Positions 1-9,900 of a stretch of DNA of 64,000 bases are shown here, one piece after another. A model generated the notes under the pieces. It ran no database searches. It saw only the letters and a list, made by a program, of their open reading frames with translations, and was not told where the DNA came from. The stretch covers positions 88,771,228 to 88,835,227 of the forward strand of contig NC_085138.1 of assembly GCF_035046485.1 (NCBI RefSeq), written 5' to 3'. The translations under genes and the position numbers were made by a program. This DNA is from Aedes albopictus. Lineage: Eukaryota; Arthropoda; Insecta; Diptera; Culicidae. Each line of letters opens with the position of its first letter. Positions within the stretch are counted from its first letter, which is position 1.

Positions 1-555
1 ACCGTAGTCTTGCCTAGTCAAGTCGGTTGTGAACCCCTGTTTCATATGTTGATAAGTAGAAAATTTGTCTAATAATAATTCAATCATACTTTCTTACCTT
101 TCAGCTACCCTATTGCAATAAACGATCGACGGTTACTGAAAGGTTCTCAGCCAATTCACTCCTATTTACCTAATCGCAAATTCACAAGAACAACATAAGT
201 TCATGATCTCCTTCAAAACACATTTCTCTTACCTAGCTTAACGCATTTCACACTGTAAAGCGAACAAACTAGTGAGTTACTCTCTGAAACTGATATTACT
301 ACCGGGTTTTACTGTTTACCTAACTTTTGATAGCTAATCAATTTAATAGCTAATAAAACGTATCAAATCTACTTGGGTTTGTTGGTAGTCTAACGATGAT
401 GATTTGCAAATTTTTGACACGTTCTTCTTCTGGGTGTTATTATTTACATTCGCTCCGACTGAAGATCCTCCCAATGGGTTTGGGTGTGGTGCACATCAGA
501 GTATCTTCATGTGGGGGATGCCGACTCAGCAGCTGTTGACTGGGCGCACTTAACA
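1..555 (-). repeat. 3' LTR of the BEL/Pao element (3 bp cut by window edge)
   Basis: Matches 7069-7623 base for base except at position 533. The right copy begins tgtacc, so the missing outer bases are inferred to be tgt. The last codons and stop of the element's polyprotein lie inside this LTR (507-555). Confidence 0.95.
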
Positions 556-3500
556 CTCCCCCCCGGAATACGCAGACGGCCATCCATATGCGTATTCTTT
601 CCAACGCCTATGTCGAGTACAGCTAACGATACCGCAGAACGCTCGTAGATTCCACCGGACGCTGTTTGAACGGTGGCCGAACGCACCTGACCATCGGGAG
701 CAGTGCGTGTAGAAATCACTCTGGCCTTCGGCCAGCAGTTACGAGGCAGCTTATGATCTACGATCATCACGATGTCTCCAACTTCAATAGGCTTCGTTGG
801 AATAAACCACTTCGATCGTCGCGTGAGAATAGGAAGATAATCCCGTATCCACCGTTTCCAGAAAACGTTGGCCATGGCTTGAGATTGTGTGTAGGAATTC
901 CTAAGCGCCACCGGACTATTGTCGAATGGAACCCAAGATCTAACACCGTTTGCTGATCCCAGCAGAAAATGGTTGGGTGTCAGCACGGGTGAATCATCAT
1001 CATCGAGTGGGATGTCGGTTAATGGACGCGAGTTAACGATATTTTCGACCTCCACTATTGCGTTCTGTAGTACTTCATCGGTAGGTAACCGGCTTAGCTG
1101 CATTGCAACTAAGTTCTGCTTAACAGTACGTATCAACCGTTCCCAGGCTCCACCCATATGTGGCGATAGGGGTGGGATGAAGATCCACTGAGTTCGACTG
1201 GAAGTAAACTCATTCGCTAGTTTGTCATGGTCGAGTTGTTGAATTGCTGCCTTTAGTTCCTTATTGGTAGCTTGAAAGTTGGTACCACGGTCGCTATAAA
1301 TAACGGCAGGAATTCCCCTCCTAGCCATAACATTCCGGATCGCCATTACACAAGAGTTCGTTGAAAGTGTGTGAGCGATTTGCAGGTGGATGGCACGAGT
1401 GGTTAGGCAAGTTGCAATGACCCCCCACCGTTTTTCAGAATGACGGCCCACGGAGACCAAAATTGGCCCGAAATAATCCACCCCCATATAGGTGAATGGA
1501 CGACTAAAGGTTGCTAAGCGCGACTGAGGAAGATCAGCCATCATTGGTGGTTGCGGTTTTGCTTGTAGGTTTTTACAGTACTGGCAGTTTCGTCGAACAG
1601 CATGGTACGTAGCCTTCATACGAGGAATGCGGTAACGTTGTAAAAGTTCGTTGATGATTGTCGTATGATTCTGATGGTTGAATCTCTCATGAGCATCGGC
1701 AACGATTAAACGTGTGATATGATGATGACGGGGAAGAATAATGGGCTCAACAGCATCACGGGCGGCAAACTCGCACTCCTTAGTTCGCCCTTGAACACGT
1801 GCGACTCCGTTTTCATCGATAAAGGCACTCCGAAACAGCGGGTTGTTTCTGATGATTCGCTTCGTCGAAGTTCGCGGATGAATTGCCAATGTGACAATTT
1901 CATCGGCATATGTTTCTGACTGTGCTTGGCGAAACAAGTAATTCTCTGCTTTAGCCAGTTCTGGTTGAGTTAGTGGGCCACAACTGCGGTGCTCTTTTTT
2001 GGCTGAACGCTTTAGGTTATCCAGATACCGAATGATGAGAGCGGTTTGGCGAAGCAGGGGAGTCCACTTGGAGAAGTCTTGTATTCTGATGACTGGCTCG
2101 TTAATCTTTTCGTGAAGAAGCAAATGAGGGCGAAGCTCTTCGTCAGTCGATTTTCTGAAACATGGAGATACGGGCCAAGTTTCCTCGACTTGCCAGAGAA
2201 AATCGGGTCCCCGGAACCAGCGACTGTCGGTTGACAAATCTGGAAGTCGTGTCCATTTTGTTCCTTCATCTGCTACGTTATGCTTAGTCGAAACCCACCG
2301 CCAATCGGTAATTTCTGTTGATTCCAGAATTTCGCTCACTCGGAAAGCCACAAACTGACTGTAACGACGATGATCGGATCCCAACCAGCAGAGAACGTCT
2401 TTAGAATCCGTCCAAAAATATCGTTGGCTAACGCTGATAGAAAGCGACTTCAGTATCGAATCAGACAGACGAACGCCAAGTAGAGCTGCTTGTAACTCGG
2501 AACGTGGAATTGATAGGAATTTCAGGGGTGCCACTCTGGTTTTGGCTCCAACTAACGAGCATTCTATCACATCGCCTTCTTGGAAACGGAGGTAAACAAC
2601 CGCCGCAAATCCGCTTTCGCTTGCATCAACGAACGTATGCATTTGGACTGTGGATTTCACAGATGTCAATACACGGTAGCAACGTGGAACTTCGACGGTC
2701 TCAATCTTTGGGAAAATAGCCAACCATGTTAGCCATTTCTCGAATTGTGCATCTTCGATTGGATCATCCCATCCCACTCGCGTTCGCCAAATTTCTTGGA
2801 GGAGAACTTTCAAAAACATCAAGATTTGCGCAATAAACCCCATGGGATCGAAAACCATCATGAGGGTTCGTAGAACCTGTCGCTTGGTTGGACGGCGATT
2901 ACCAGAAAGCAGGTTTTCGTCGTATCTGGCCGACATTTTGTAAGTGAAGCGGTCTGTTGAGGTATTCCACCACATGCCTAGTACCTTTTCTGCTGCGTCC
3001 GTTTCACTGATGTCCATGTTCTTTTCTCCGGTGGCTTCTCCTTCTAGCGCTGCTCGAACTGTACTGGAATTTGAAACCCAATTGCGTATTTCGAACCCTG
3101 CATTCTGGTGAATCCCTTTTACGTCTTGTGCTAGTTTTACAGCCTCTTCCTCAGTTTCGGTACTGACGAGCATATCATCCACGTAGTGCCGCTTGATAAT
3201 CGCCTCGACTGCCTCTGGATGGTCCTGCTCAAACTGCTTTGCATTGCTGTTTTTCACGTGTTGCGCAATGCTTGGAGAACAGCAAGCACCGAAGGTCATT
3301 ACCTGGACTACGAATACGCTAGGTATGGTCTCACTACTGTCTTTCCACAGGAAGCGTTGACATTGCTGATCTTCGTCCCGCATTTGTACCTGGTGGTACA
3401 TTTCTCTAATGTCACCACATACTGCCACTCGGTACTCGCGGAAGCGGATCAGAACAGAGAAAAGAGAACATAGTTGATCGGGACCTTTCAGAAGGACTGA

Positions 3501-6500
3501 ATTTAAAGAGACGCCGTGTGCGGTGGCTGCAGCATCCCAAACTAGGCGTATCTTACCCGGTTTGTTAGCGTTCGTGACTACAAAAATGGGAAGGTACCAA
3601 ACTCGTTCGTATTGTGCACGGATCTCTTCTTCAGTCAGCTTTCTAATATAGCCCTTACTTATGTGCTCCTGGATTTTCTGTTTGAGTGTTTCGGCAAGAG
3701 CTGGATCCTTGTTTAATCGATGTTCCAAACATTTCCATCGTCTTTGCGCCATTGGCTCACTGTCCGGTAGCCGCACCTGGTCGTATTTCCACAGAAGGCC
3801 AGATTCGTATCGATTGTTTGTTTGTCGGGTGAGGGATTCCAGCAACATCTGTGCCCGTTGGTCTTCTTGGGAGAGTACGGGTTTGTTCGGTTTGATGATT
3901 CCCATACTGTCTAGTGAAAAGTATGATTTCATCGCTTTGTGAAGGTTGTCATCGTATTCACGATTACATTCGCAGACTTGGACGCTGTGGTAGTTCGTGT
4001 ATCCGATGGTATCTTCTTTCCCAGTGCAGTTACCATAAACCATCCATCCTAACCGAGTTTTAACTGCGATGGGTTCGTTCCACTTTCCTTCTCGACTGTT
4101 ACTCCCATGTCCAAGGTTAGCGAAATCCAAACCGATCAGGAGCCGTGGGCTCACATCACGATAGGATTCAAGTGGCAGTCCTGCAAGATGTGGGAACTTC
4201 TTCTGTAACTCAGAGAGCATGAGCGTCTGTGGGCGGATCTGAAGTGACGATAGAGTGTTAATGCCCAAAAGTTCGAACTTCGTTGCCTCGTTGCCCACGC
4301 CGGAGATCTGTAGATTTACTTGCTGCGACTCATTTTCCATTTTACGTGTTCCACCGGTCCATTTCAAGCACAAGGATTTTTTCGGACCTTCGATACCTAG
4401 CTCGTCCGCGAGACTTTGTTCAATGAGAGTAAGCTCCGATCCGTCATCAATGAACGCGTATGTTCGCACTATCTTCTTTGGTCCATACAACACGACTGGC
4501 AGTATACGGAACAATACTGCTGACTGCCCTTGGTGAACGTTGCAACTTGACTCGGAATCTTTGTGCTCTGGAGAAGTGCTAGTTTGCTTTGTCGGATACG
4601 GCTTAGGGTTTAAGCTCTCAGGTTTGTGAAGCAAAGGATGGTGCAAGAACGTGCATCCATTCACTTCACACTTTCTCTGCAACTTACAAGAACCATTGTG
4701 TCTTCGAAGACATTTGCGACATAGCTTACATTCCTTTATTGTTGCCCACTTGGAATCATAACTAAATTCTTCGAATCTGCTACATTTTGCGACCGTAGGG
4801 CAGCCTCCTTTACATACCACACACGCATCCTTGACGGGGTTATTCGTTGTAACCGATGTGAACTTGCAGGCTGGCTCGCTTGGCTTTTCACTACAGGACT
4901 CCGATTCTGAATGAAAGTTCAGAAAACCGTCCCGTTTGACCACTTTACTTCGCGCTTCTTGTCCAGGCGTAGCCATTACTGTACTTGCGTCTTCCGCAAT
5001 AGTGTACAGCCAGGTGCTGAAAACTGCCAAGTTAGGATCAGGGTAATTGCGGGTGAACCTCGCCCAATCTAACTTCAACGACGCAGGCAGACGCTCCACT
5101 AGCTCGTAACGAAGAGAGGCGTTGAAGATAAAATCATTCACTTCACAAGCTCGTATCATCGCAACCATATTCTTCACGGTTAACGCGAAATTTACGATTG
5201 TATCAAGCTTTTCCGTGTTTGGCGAAGGAAGCTGTCTGATACGCTTGATAATCGATTGCACGATCGCATCCGGTCGACCATAGAGCATCTTCAACGTCGA
5301 CATTACATCAGCTACATTCGCAGGATGGAGTAACTCGCACTTAACCGCCTCCAATGCCTTGCCCTTCAGGCATTTTCGCAATCGTAACATATTCTCCTCG
5401 TTAGTGAATCCGCACATCTGCGTAGACGAATGAAATGTTGCGTAGAAGAGAGGCCATTCCTCCAATGATCCATCGAAGTCTGGTAGATCTCTAGACACTG
5501 CTTGGCGGGCTGCAATCTGGCTACGATTGAGTACGCCTAAGGTTTCTTCGTTGAACGCAGCTTGGCCGGATTCCGGCTGAACTGTCCTTATCGGTGTTGA
5601 TCGCTGTCCTGGAGCAAACTCGTTTATTCTACCAGGGTTTATTGCTGGAATAGACGCTACGTTCGTATACCCTTGTGGTACCCTTGAATGTTGATTATCT
5701 TCCTGGTACTCCCTAGAGTATTGACCGAAATGCGTACGCGGCAACGTCGATGATGAAAACCTTGGTTCACGGTCAGCTGCCAGCGAAACGGAGTGTGCTG
5801 GACGAACTTCGGTTTCGTAACGTTCATTTTGAACTTGAGCGTGGACAAACTGCGATCTTGCGTTGATGGAATAGTGAACGCCTTGCGAATGACAGTTGTG
5901 TGACAAGTTTGGTGCTGGCGTAGGGGCAAATGTTAGACTTTGCGGGATTCGTTGGTGTGGTAGACGCTGGTCACCCTGGTTGACGCGAAGAATTGATGGG
6001 TTTGTATTCCGCTGGACATTTTGAGCTTGGTGCTCATCAAGCTTGGCCGATCTGTTCGGCGTTTGCTCGTTTGCCGCTTCTGCCACTAACCCGGAATCTT
6101 CAGCTTCCCCATGTCGTTCCGTCTTGGCTAACCACTCCTCGATCTTCGACAGCTTGACTTCTTCGTCCTCCTCGGTCACTGATGATGTTTCGCTCTCCAT
6201 CTCCTTCAACAGCTTGTACTTCCGCTCAAGAAACCGCTTTTCTAACTCCAACTCTTCCTCAAGCTTTTTCATCTCCAACTCCTTCATTCTTCTTGCTTCA
6301 CTTCGAGAACTGGCCTTGCTCCTAGATCGTTGCGATATCGGTTTGGTTGGTGGGGGTGGAACTTGGTTTCGTTGATCGGCAAACAGATTGTTAGTGCTGG
6401 TGGGGGGGATAATGAAAGATGAGGTCTTGCAGATTGGACAGATCCAGCTGACGTTAGCGATGTCCTCCGTAACGTGAACGCACACGAAGTGGAACCACCT

Positions 6501-6866
6501 GTCGCAGCCGTCACATTGCACCATTTCTTCATTGTCGCGCCTTTCACACAGCCGGCAACGATGATCTACATTTCTACGAACCTCGCGTAACGGATTTCTA
6601 CGGACGATAGTCGCGGCACCTTCGTTCCTCTTATCGACATTGACAACGTTTGTTATGTTAGGTCCGGATCGGGATGTATTAGTATTGGTAACGACAGCAT
6701 TTACCTGATTTCTCGGGCTAGGAGGGGATAATATAACGACGGAAGGAACGCTACTTGCGTGGGCGGTCATGATCTCTGCCGCGGTGTTGTCTGTATATCC
6801 TTGCAGCTCATCGAAACCAGGTGTTCCAGTTGCTTTCGCTGCACAATTCTCCGACTTCTGCGACAT
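507..6866 (-). CDS. BEL/Pao Gag-Pol polyprotein with N-terminal PHD finger (2119 aa)
   Basis: Single uninterrupted frame encoding the structural and replication proteins of the retrotransposon. A PHD-type zinc finger lies at about residues 102-148 (Cys104, Cys107, CDGC, HFVC, CPIC). A charged Lys/Glu helix at about 190-250 looks like a coiled coil. A Gag-like domain covers about 460-630, and a Cys/His-rich segment about 680-750. The aspartic protease motif is IDDGS (806-810), not the commoner DSG or DTG. The reverse transcriptase has Asp1152 and YVDD at 1228-1231. RNase H has Asp1414, SEL near 1456 and TDSKD near 1486. The integrase has an HHCC finger (His1726, His1731, Cys1761, Cys1764) and Asp1797, Asp1859 and Glu1909. 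The Met at 6866 is the first in frame, about 200 bases inside the 5' LTR. No internal stop or frameshift is seen, so the copy could be active. Confidence 0.95.
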   Translation of the reverse strand: MSQKSENCAAKATGTPGFDELQGYTDNTAAEIMTAHASSVPSVVILSPPSPRNQVNAVVTNTNTSRSGPNITNVVNVDKRNEGAATIVRRNPLREVRRNVDHRCRLCERRDNEEMVQCDGCDRWFHFVCVHVTEDIANVSWICPICKTSSFIIPPTSTNNLFADQRNQVPPPPTKPISQRSRSKASSRSEARRMKELEMKKLEEELELEKRFLERKYKLLKEMESETSSVTEEDEEVKLSKIEEWLAKTERHGEAEDSGLVAEAANEQTPNRSAKLDEHQAQNVQRNTNPSILRVNQGDQRLPHQRIPQSLTFAPTPAPNLSHNCHSQGVHYSINARSQFVHAQVQNERYETEVRPAHSVSLAADREPRFSSSTLPRTHFGQYSREYQEDNQHSRVPQGYTNVASIPAINPGRINEFAPGQRSTPIRTVQPESGQAAFNEETLGVLNRSQIAARQAVSRDLPDFDGSLEEWPLFYATFHSSTQMCGFTNEENMLRLRKCLKGKALEAVKCELLHPANVADVMSTLKMLYGRPDAIVQSIIKRIRQLPSPNTEKLDTIVNFALTVKNMVAMIRACEVNDFIFNASLRYELVERLPASLKLDWARFTRNYPDPNLAVFSTWLYTIAEDASTVMATPGQEARSKVVKRDGFLNFHSESESCSEKPSEPACKFTSVTTNNPVKDACVVCKGGCPTVAKCSRFEEFSYDSKWATIKECKLCRKCLRRHNGSCKLQRKCEVNGCTFLHHPLLHKPESLNPKPYPTKQTSTSPEHKDSESSCNVHQGQSAVLFRILPVVLYGPKKIVRTYAFIDDGSELTLIEQSLADELGIEGPKKSLCLKWTGGTRKMENESQQVNLQISGVGNEATKFELLGINTLSSLQIRPQTLMLSELQKKFPHLAGLPLESYRDVSPRLLIGLDFANLGHGSNSREGKWNEPIAVKTRLGWMVYGNCTGKEDTIGYTNYHSVQVCECNREYDDNLHKAMKSYFSLDSMGIIKPNKPVLSQEDQRAQMLLESLTRQTNNRYESGLLWKYDQVRLPDSEPMAQRRWKCLEHRLNKDPALAETLKQKIQEHISKGYIRKLTEEEIRAQYERVWYLPIFVVTNANKPGKIRLVWDAAATAHGVSLNSVLLKGPDQLCSLFSVLIRFREYRVAVCGDIREMYHQVQMRDEDQQCQRFLWKDSSETIPSVFVVQVMTFGACCSPSIAQHVKNSNAKQFEQDHPEAVEAIIKRHYVDDMLVSTETEEEAVKLAQDVKGIHQNAGFEIRNWVSNSSTVRAALEGEATGEKNMDISETDAAEKVLGMWWNTSTDRFTYKMSARYDENLLSGNRRPTKRQVLRTLMMVFDPMGFIAQILMFLKVLLQEIWRTRVGWDDPIEDAQFEKWLTWLAIFPKIETVEVPRCYRVLTSVKSTVQMHTFVDASESGFAAVVYLRFQEGDVIECSLVGAKTRVAPLKFLSIPRSELQAALLGVRLSDSILKSLSISVSQRYFWTDSKDVLCWLGSDHRRYSQFVAFRVSEILESTEITDWRWVSTKHNVADEGTKWTRLPDLSTDSRWFRGPDFLWQVEETWPVSPCFRKSTDEELRPHLLLHEKINEPVIRIQDFSKWTPLLRQTALIIRYLDNLKRSAKKEHRSCGPLTQPELAKAENYLFRQAQSETYADEIVTLAIHPRTSTKRIIRNNPLFRSAFIDENGVARVQGRTKECEFAARDAVEPIILPRHHHITRLIVADAHERFNHQNHTTIINELLQRYRIPRMKATYHAVRRNCQYCKNLQAKPQPPMMADLPQSRLATFSRPFTYMGVDYFGPILVSVGRHSEKRWGVIATCLTTRAIHLQIAHTLSTNSCVMAIRNVMARRGIPAVIYSDRGTNFQATNKELKAAIQQLDHDKLANEFTSSRTQWIFIPPLSPHMGGAWERLIRTVKQNLVAMQLSRLPTDEVLQNAIVEVENIVNSRPLTDIPLDDDDSPVLTPNHFLLGSANGVRSWVPFDNSPVALRNSYTQSQAMANVFWKRWIRDYLPILTRRSKWFIPTKPIEVGDIVMIVDHKLPRNCWPKARVISTRTAPDGQVRSATVQTASGGIYERSAVSLAVLDIGVGKNTHMDGRLRIPGGSVKCAQSTAAESASPT
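556..566 (-). other. Polypurine tract of the BEL/Pao element
   Basis: The minus strand reads CCGGGGGGGAG immediately before the 3' LTR, the expected place for the plus-strand primer of reverse transcription. It overlaps the 3' part of the reading frame. Confidence 0.8.
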
Positions 6867-7065
6867 GATAACAGAATTTTATAAATTGTTGCGATTGCGG
6901 TGAGGTACTAGATCCAAATTCAATGAATTTATTCAACGATGTGTGATAAATTATAAAATTCCTAAAAATAGATAGATAAGTGGGTATCAACATTTCCTTC
7001 TCGCTAGCCTTAACAATGTTCTTCTTACTGTTAGTGATCTAGCCTCGATCGTGATCTCACAACAG

Positions 7066-7623
7066 TGTACCGTAGTCTTGCCTAGTCAAGTCGGTTGTGA
7101 ACCCCTGTTTCATATGTTGATAAGTAGAAAATTTGTCTAATAATAATTCAATCATACTTTCTTACCTTTCAGCTACCCTATTGCAATAAACGATCGACGG
7201 TTACTGAAAGGTTCTCAGCCAATTCACTCCTATTTACCTAATCGCAAATTCACAAGAACAACATAAGTTCATGATCTCCTTCAAAACACATTTCTCTTAC
7301 CTAGCTTAACGCATTTCACACTGTAAAGCGAACAAACTAGTGAGTTACTCTCTGAAACTGATATTACTACCGGGTTTTACTGTTTACCTAACTTTTGATA
7401 GCTAATCAATTTAATAGCTAATAAAACGTATCAAATCTACTTGGGTTTGTTGGTAGTCTAACGATGATGATTTGCAAATTTTTGACACGTTCTTCTTCTG
7501 GGTGTTATTATTTACATTCGCTCCGACTGAAGATCCTCCCAATGGGTTTGGGTGTGGTGCACATCAGAGTATCTTCATGTGGGGGATGCCGACTCAGCAG
7601 TTGTTGACTGGGCGCACTTAACA
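7066..7623 (-). repeat. 5' LTR of the BEL/Pao element
   Basis: Full LTR of 558 bp, starting tgtacc and ending ttaaca on the plus strand. It should contain the element's minus-strand promoter. The 200-base leader between it and the start codon (6867-7065) should hold the tRNA primer site, but I could not assign a primer tRNA by eye. Confidence 0.93.
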
Positions 7624-8980
7624 GTTTCTGTTTGAAATTCGCGTCGCAACAAACTCGAACGACTCGTCGAACGCTGTGGACGAGGAGGGTGAGGGTGCGA
7701 GACCGTCACAATAACAAAACAACCACAACATCACGCCAAGTCACGTGTTCCGCCTACCCAAGCCATATTTTCAAGTGCACCGAGTGCACCGCACCAAAGT
7801 CGCAAAACGCAACGCTTCGGGTTGTTTGTGTGTTGCGCTTTCGAACGAACAGTACAGCCGATCAAAGCGATTAACAACATGCTGATTGTTGTTCAGGTTG
7901 TCGGATCCGCAGGCAAACGACGTCATCGGCGAATTCACACGTGTCACGCCGTCAACCTCGTTTAACCGACACATGTCATAGTGCAATCGTATAATGCTTT
8001 TCATAGAGTTAACGCATTTGAAGCGTCAGGTAAACAAACATGTTCAAACATTTTTTGTTGACGCTTCACGGAATTTTGCAGGATTCTCTCAACTGCATCT
8101 TAAACAGCTTATTGGATGACACGCTCGTCGTTAATCGAAACAACTTGTCAATCCAAACCAAGAACTATCCTCCGCTACGGCGTAGTTCGCTTGGAATGGT
8201 TCCGTTTCATCGCACCATTGATCGATTTTGACAGGTTCCAGAGTGAATCAACTGTATGGCGGCATGACAACCGCATTGTGGCGGTGGCGGCGTCAGTCTC
8301 TGCCACAATTCAGCATTTGAAGAAGAAATGCAAATAAACGAAATGCTTCACACGTGCCGGGCCGGTCGTGTTTGTCTGACATCATCAATTTGTGTGAAGA
8401 ACCGACACGCTGCGCTGCGTCAGTGCAGCAGTGTCTTGGGTTTTTATTCCCAAGAATCGGATATTGTATAGAACACGCGCGGTCAAATGAGGAGGCGGGG
8501 TTAGACGGACGCGCACCTGCATTGTTTGTGCGGTTAGCGAATGCGGTGTAAACAAATAGAGAATAAACGGCTGCTGGTGGTGCGAGAAAAAAGTTCCGAC
8601 ATCAATCGACGGCGGAGTCGCCGTCGTTCGGTGGTTCATCGGTCGCCGACACATCTATAGACCCATGAGCCGTACAGAGCAGCAGTTCCGATGCGAGTGT
8701 TTGGAGCGTTCTCTTGGCAGTAGGAGACCGAAAGCGGAGTGTTTCTCTTTTTTGCATCTCGGTCGGATCGGACACATGATGGGAAAAGAGCACAGCAGCA
8801 AGCTTTTTTCGATTTTAATTATTCATAAATTGCACATCGAACAAACTAACCGCAAAATGTCGGAGGCTTCTGTGGGAAAAGTTGGTGGGACTGTGCATCG
8901 GGTGCGATCGATATCTACATTTCGTTAGATTGTTTTTCATGCAAAAATAATCGCTATTGAAATACGACTGTATGGTTGAA
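7624..8980. other. Unassigned DNA right of the BEL element
   Basis: Moderately GC-rich, not visibly repetitive sequence. Only short open frames occur and none has a recognisable domain. It could be single-copy host intergenic, intronic or regulatory DNA. The bases from 7624 (gtttc) are the expected right target duplication of the BEL element. Confidence 0.4.
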
Positions 8981-9223
8981 TCTCTCGATTAACGGCTACG
9001 CAGTCTTGGGATTTAAAAAACGAGTTGTTTTATTCACCCGACGTTTCGACACGGGGATAGTGTCTTCCTCAGGGGGGAAATAATTACTATCGTTTTTTGT
9101 CAATTGTTTTGTCTAACTGTAACTGTCCCCCCTGAGGAAGACACTATCCCCGTGTCGAAACGTCGGGTGAATAAAACAACTCGTTTTTTAAATCCCAAGA
9201 CTGCGTAGCCGTTAATCGAGAGA
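8981..9223. repeat. 97-bp perfect inverted repeat, Penelope-like terminal sequence
   Basis: Arms at 8981-9077 and 9127-9223 are exact reverse complements around a 49-bp spacer. The right arm carries cctgaggaagacac, then gtgtcgaaacgtcggg, then gaataaaac. This layout (CTGANGA, short stem-loop, GAAAC) is the hammerhead-like motif I associate with the terminal repeats of Penelope-like elements. An extra A before the stem departs from the strict hammerhead core. No coding part of such an element lies next to it. Confidence 0.7.
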
Positions 9224-9900
9224 AGCAAAAATAATCTCTGGAATGGGAAAATGTGGATGTTTTCTATTAGAGATGGACCAGAAACATTTAAGAAGAATGT
9301 GATTGAAGACCTATTTTTAATCAAGACGATACAACATTGACATACTACAAATGCTGCTTCCACTACCAAGTTCTTCTTGGCTCTAAGCATCTTCCATCCT
9401 GGTGTACCTTTCACAATCCAGCTCCTAACGGCCGTTGATCATCAGCAATCTCCCTGTCCTCCATTGCAACCAATCCATCCGCCAAAAGGTCCCGTCCTGT
9501 GACTCCACGGCATAAGCATCCGACGCTTCTTCAGACCGATACGTACTATGGATCACGCTCCTGGGCCCATAATCTGTTGTGTTGTAGTGCGGAATACATA
9601 GGTGGATGGATTGGCTGACAAATCAGTGAACGTTAGTAGCAGGATAGTAGAGCAAGGAGGAGGATGGCAGCGGAAACAGCGTGGTTGCAATAGAGCTTGG
9701 TGTTAGGCAGAACTTGATGCGTAACAGCAGCTTGTGAAAAGCTTTGTGAAAAGTTAGTGAATAGAAAAAAAAGAATGGTTTGAAAAGGCAACTTTTTGTG
9801 TCTACTTCATGTTCCGGAACAGTTTCTTCACCGAGAAAATTTGATTTTACTACCACACAAAAAAGAGCCATCTGTTATATTTTTAGTTTGGGATTTCGAT
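9224..9900. other. Unassigned AT-rich DNA
   Basis: No repeat structure or credible coding region was recognised between the inverted repeat and the start of the minisatellite. Confidence 0.4.

Larger units (their letters stand above)
1..7623 (-). mobile_element. BEL/Pao LTR retrotransposon, nearly complete
   Basis: Two direct repeats of about 555 bp flank one long minus-strand polyprotein frame, with a purine tract beside the left repeat as expected for the 3' end. The LTRs start TG and end CA on the plus strand as well as on the minus strand. The window begins 3 bases inside the left LTR, so the outermost bases and the left target duplication cannot be seen. The LTRs differ at one visible position (533 c against 7601 t), which implies recent insertion. 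The Pol order protease, reverse transcriptase, RNase H, integrase is that of BEL/Pao and Gypsy elements. The A17-type protease region and YVDD reverse transcriptase favour BEL/Pao. Confidence 0.95.

Noticed and set aside
8981..9223. Rho-independent-type terminator or bacterial attachment site
   Set aside because: The inverted repeat is far too long, and its motif fits a eukaryotic retroelement terminus.
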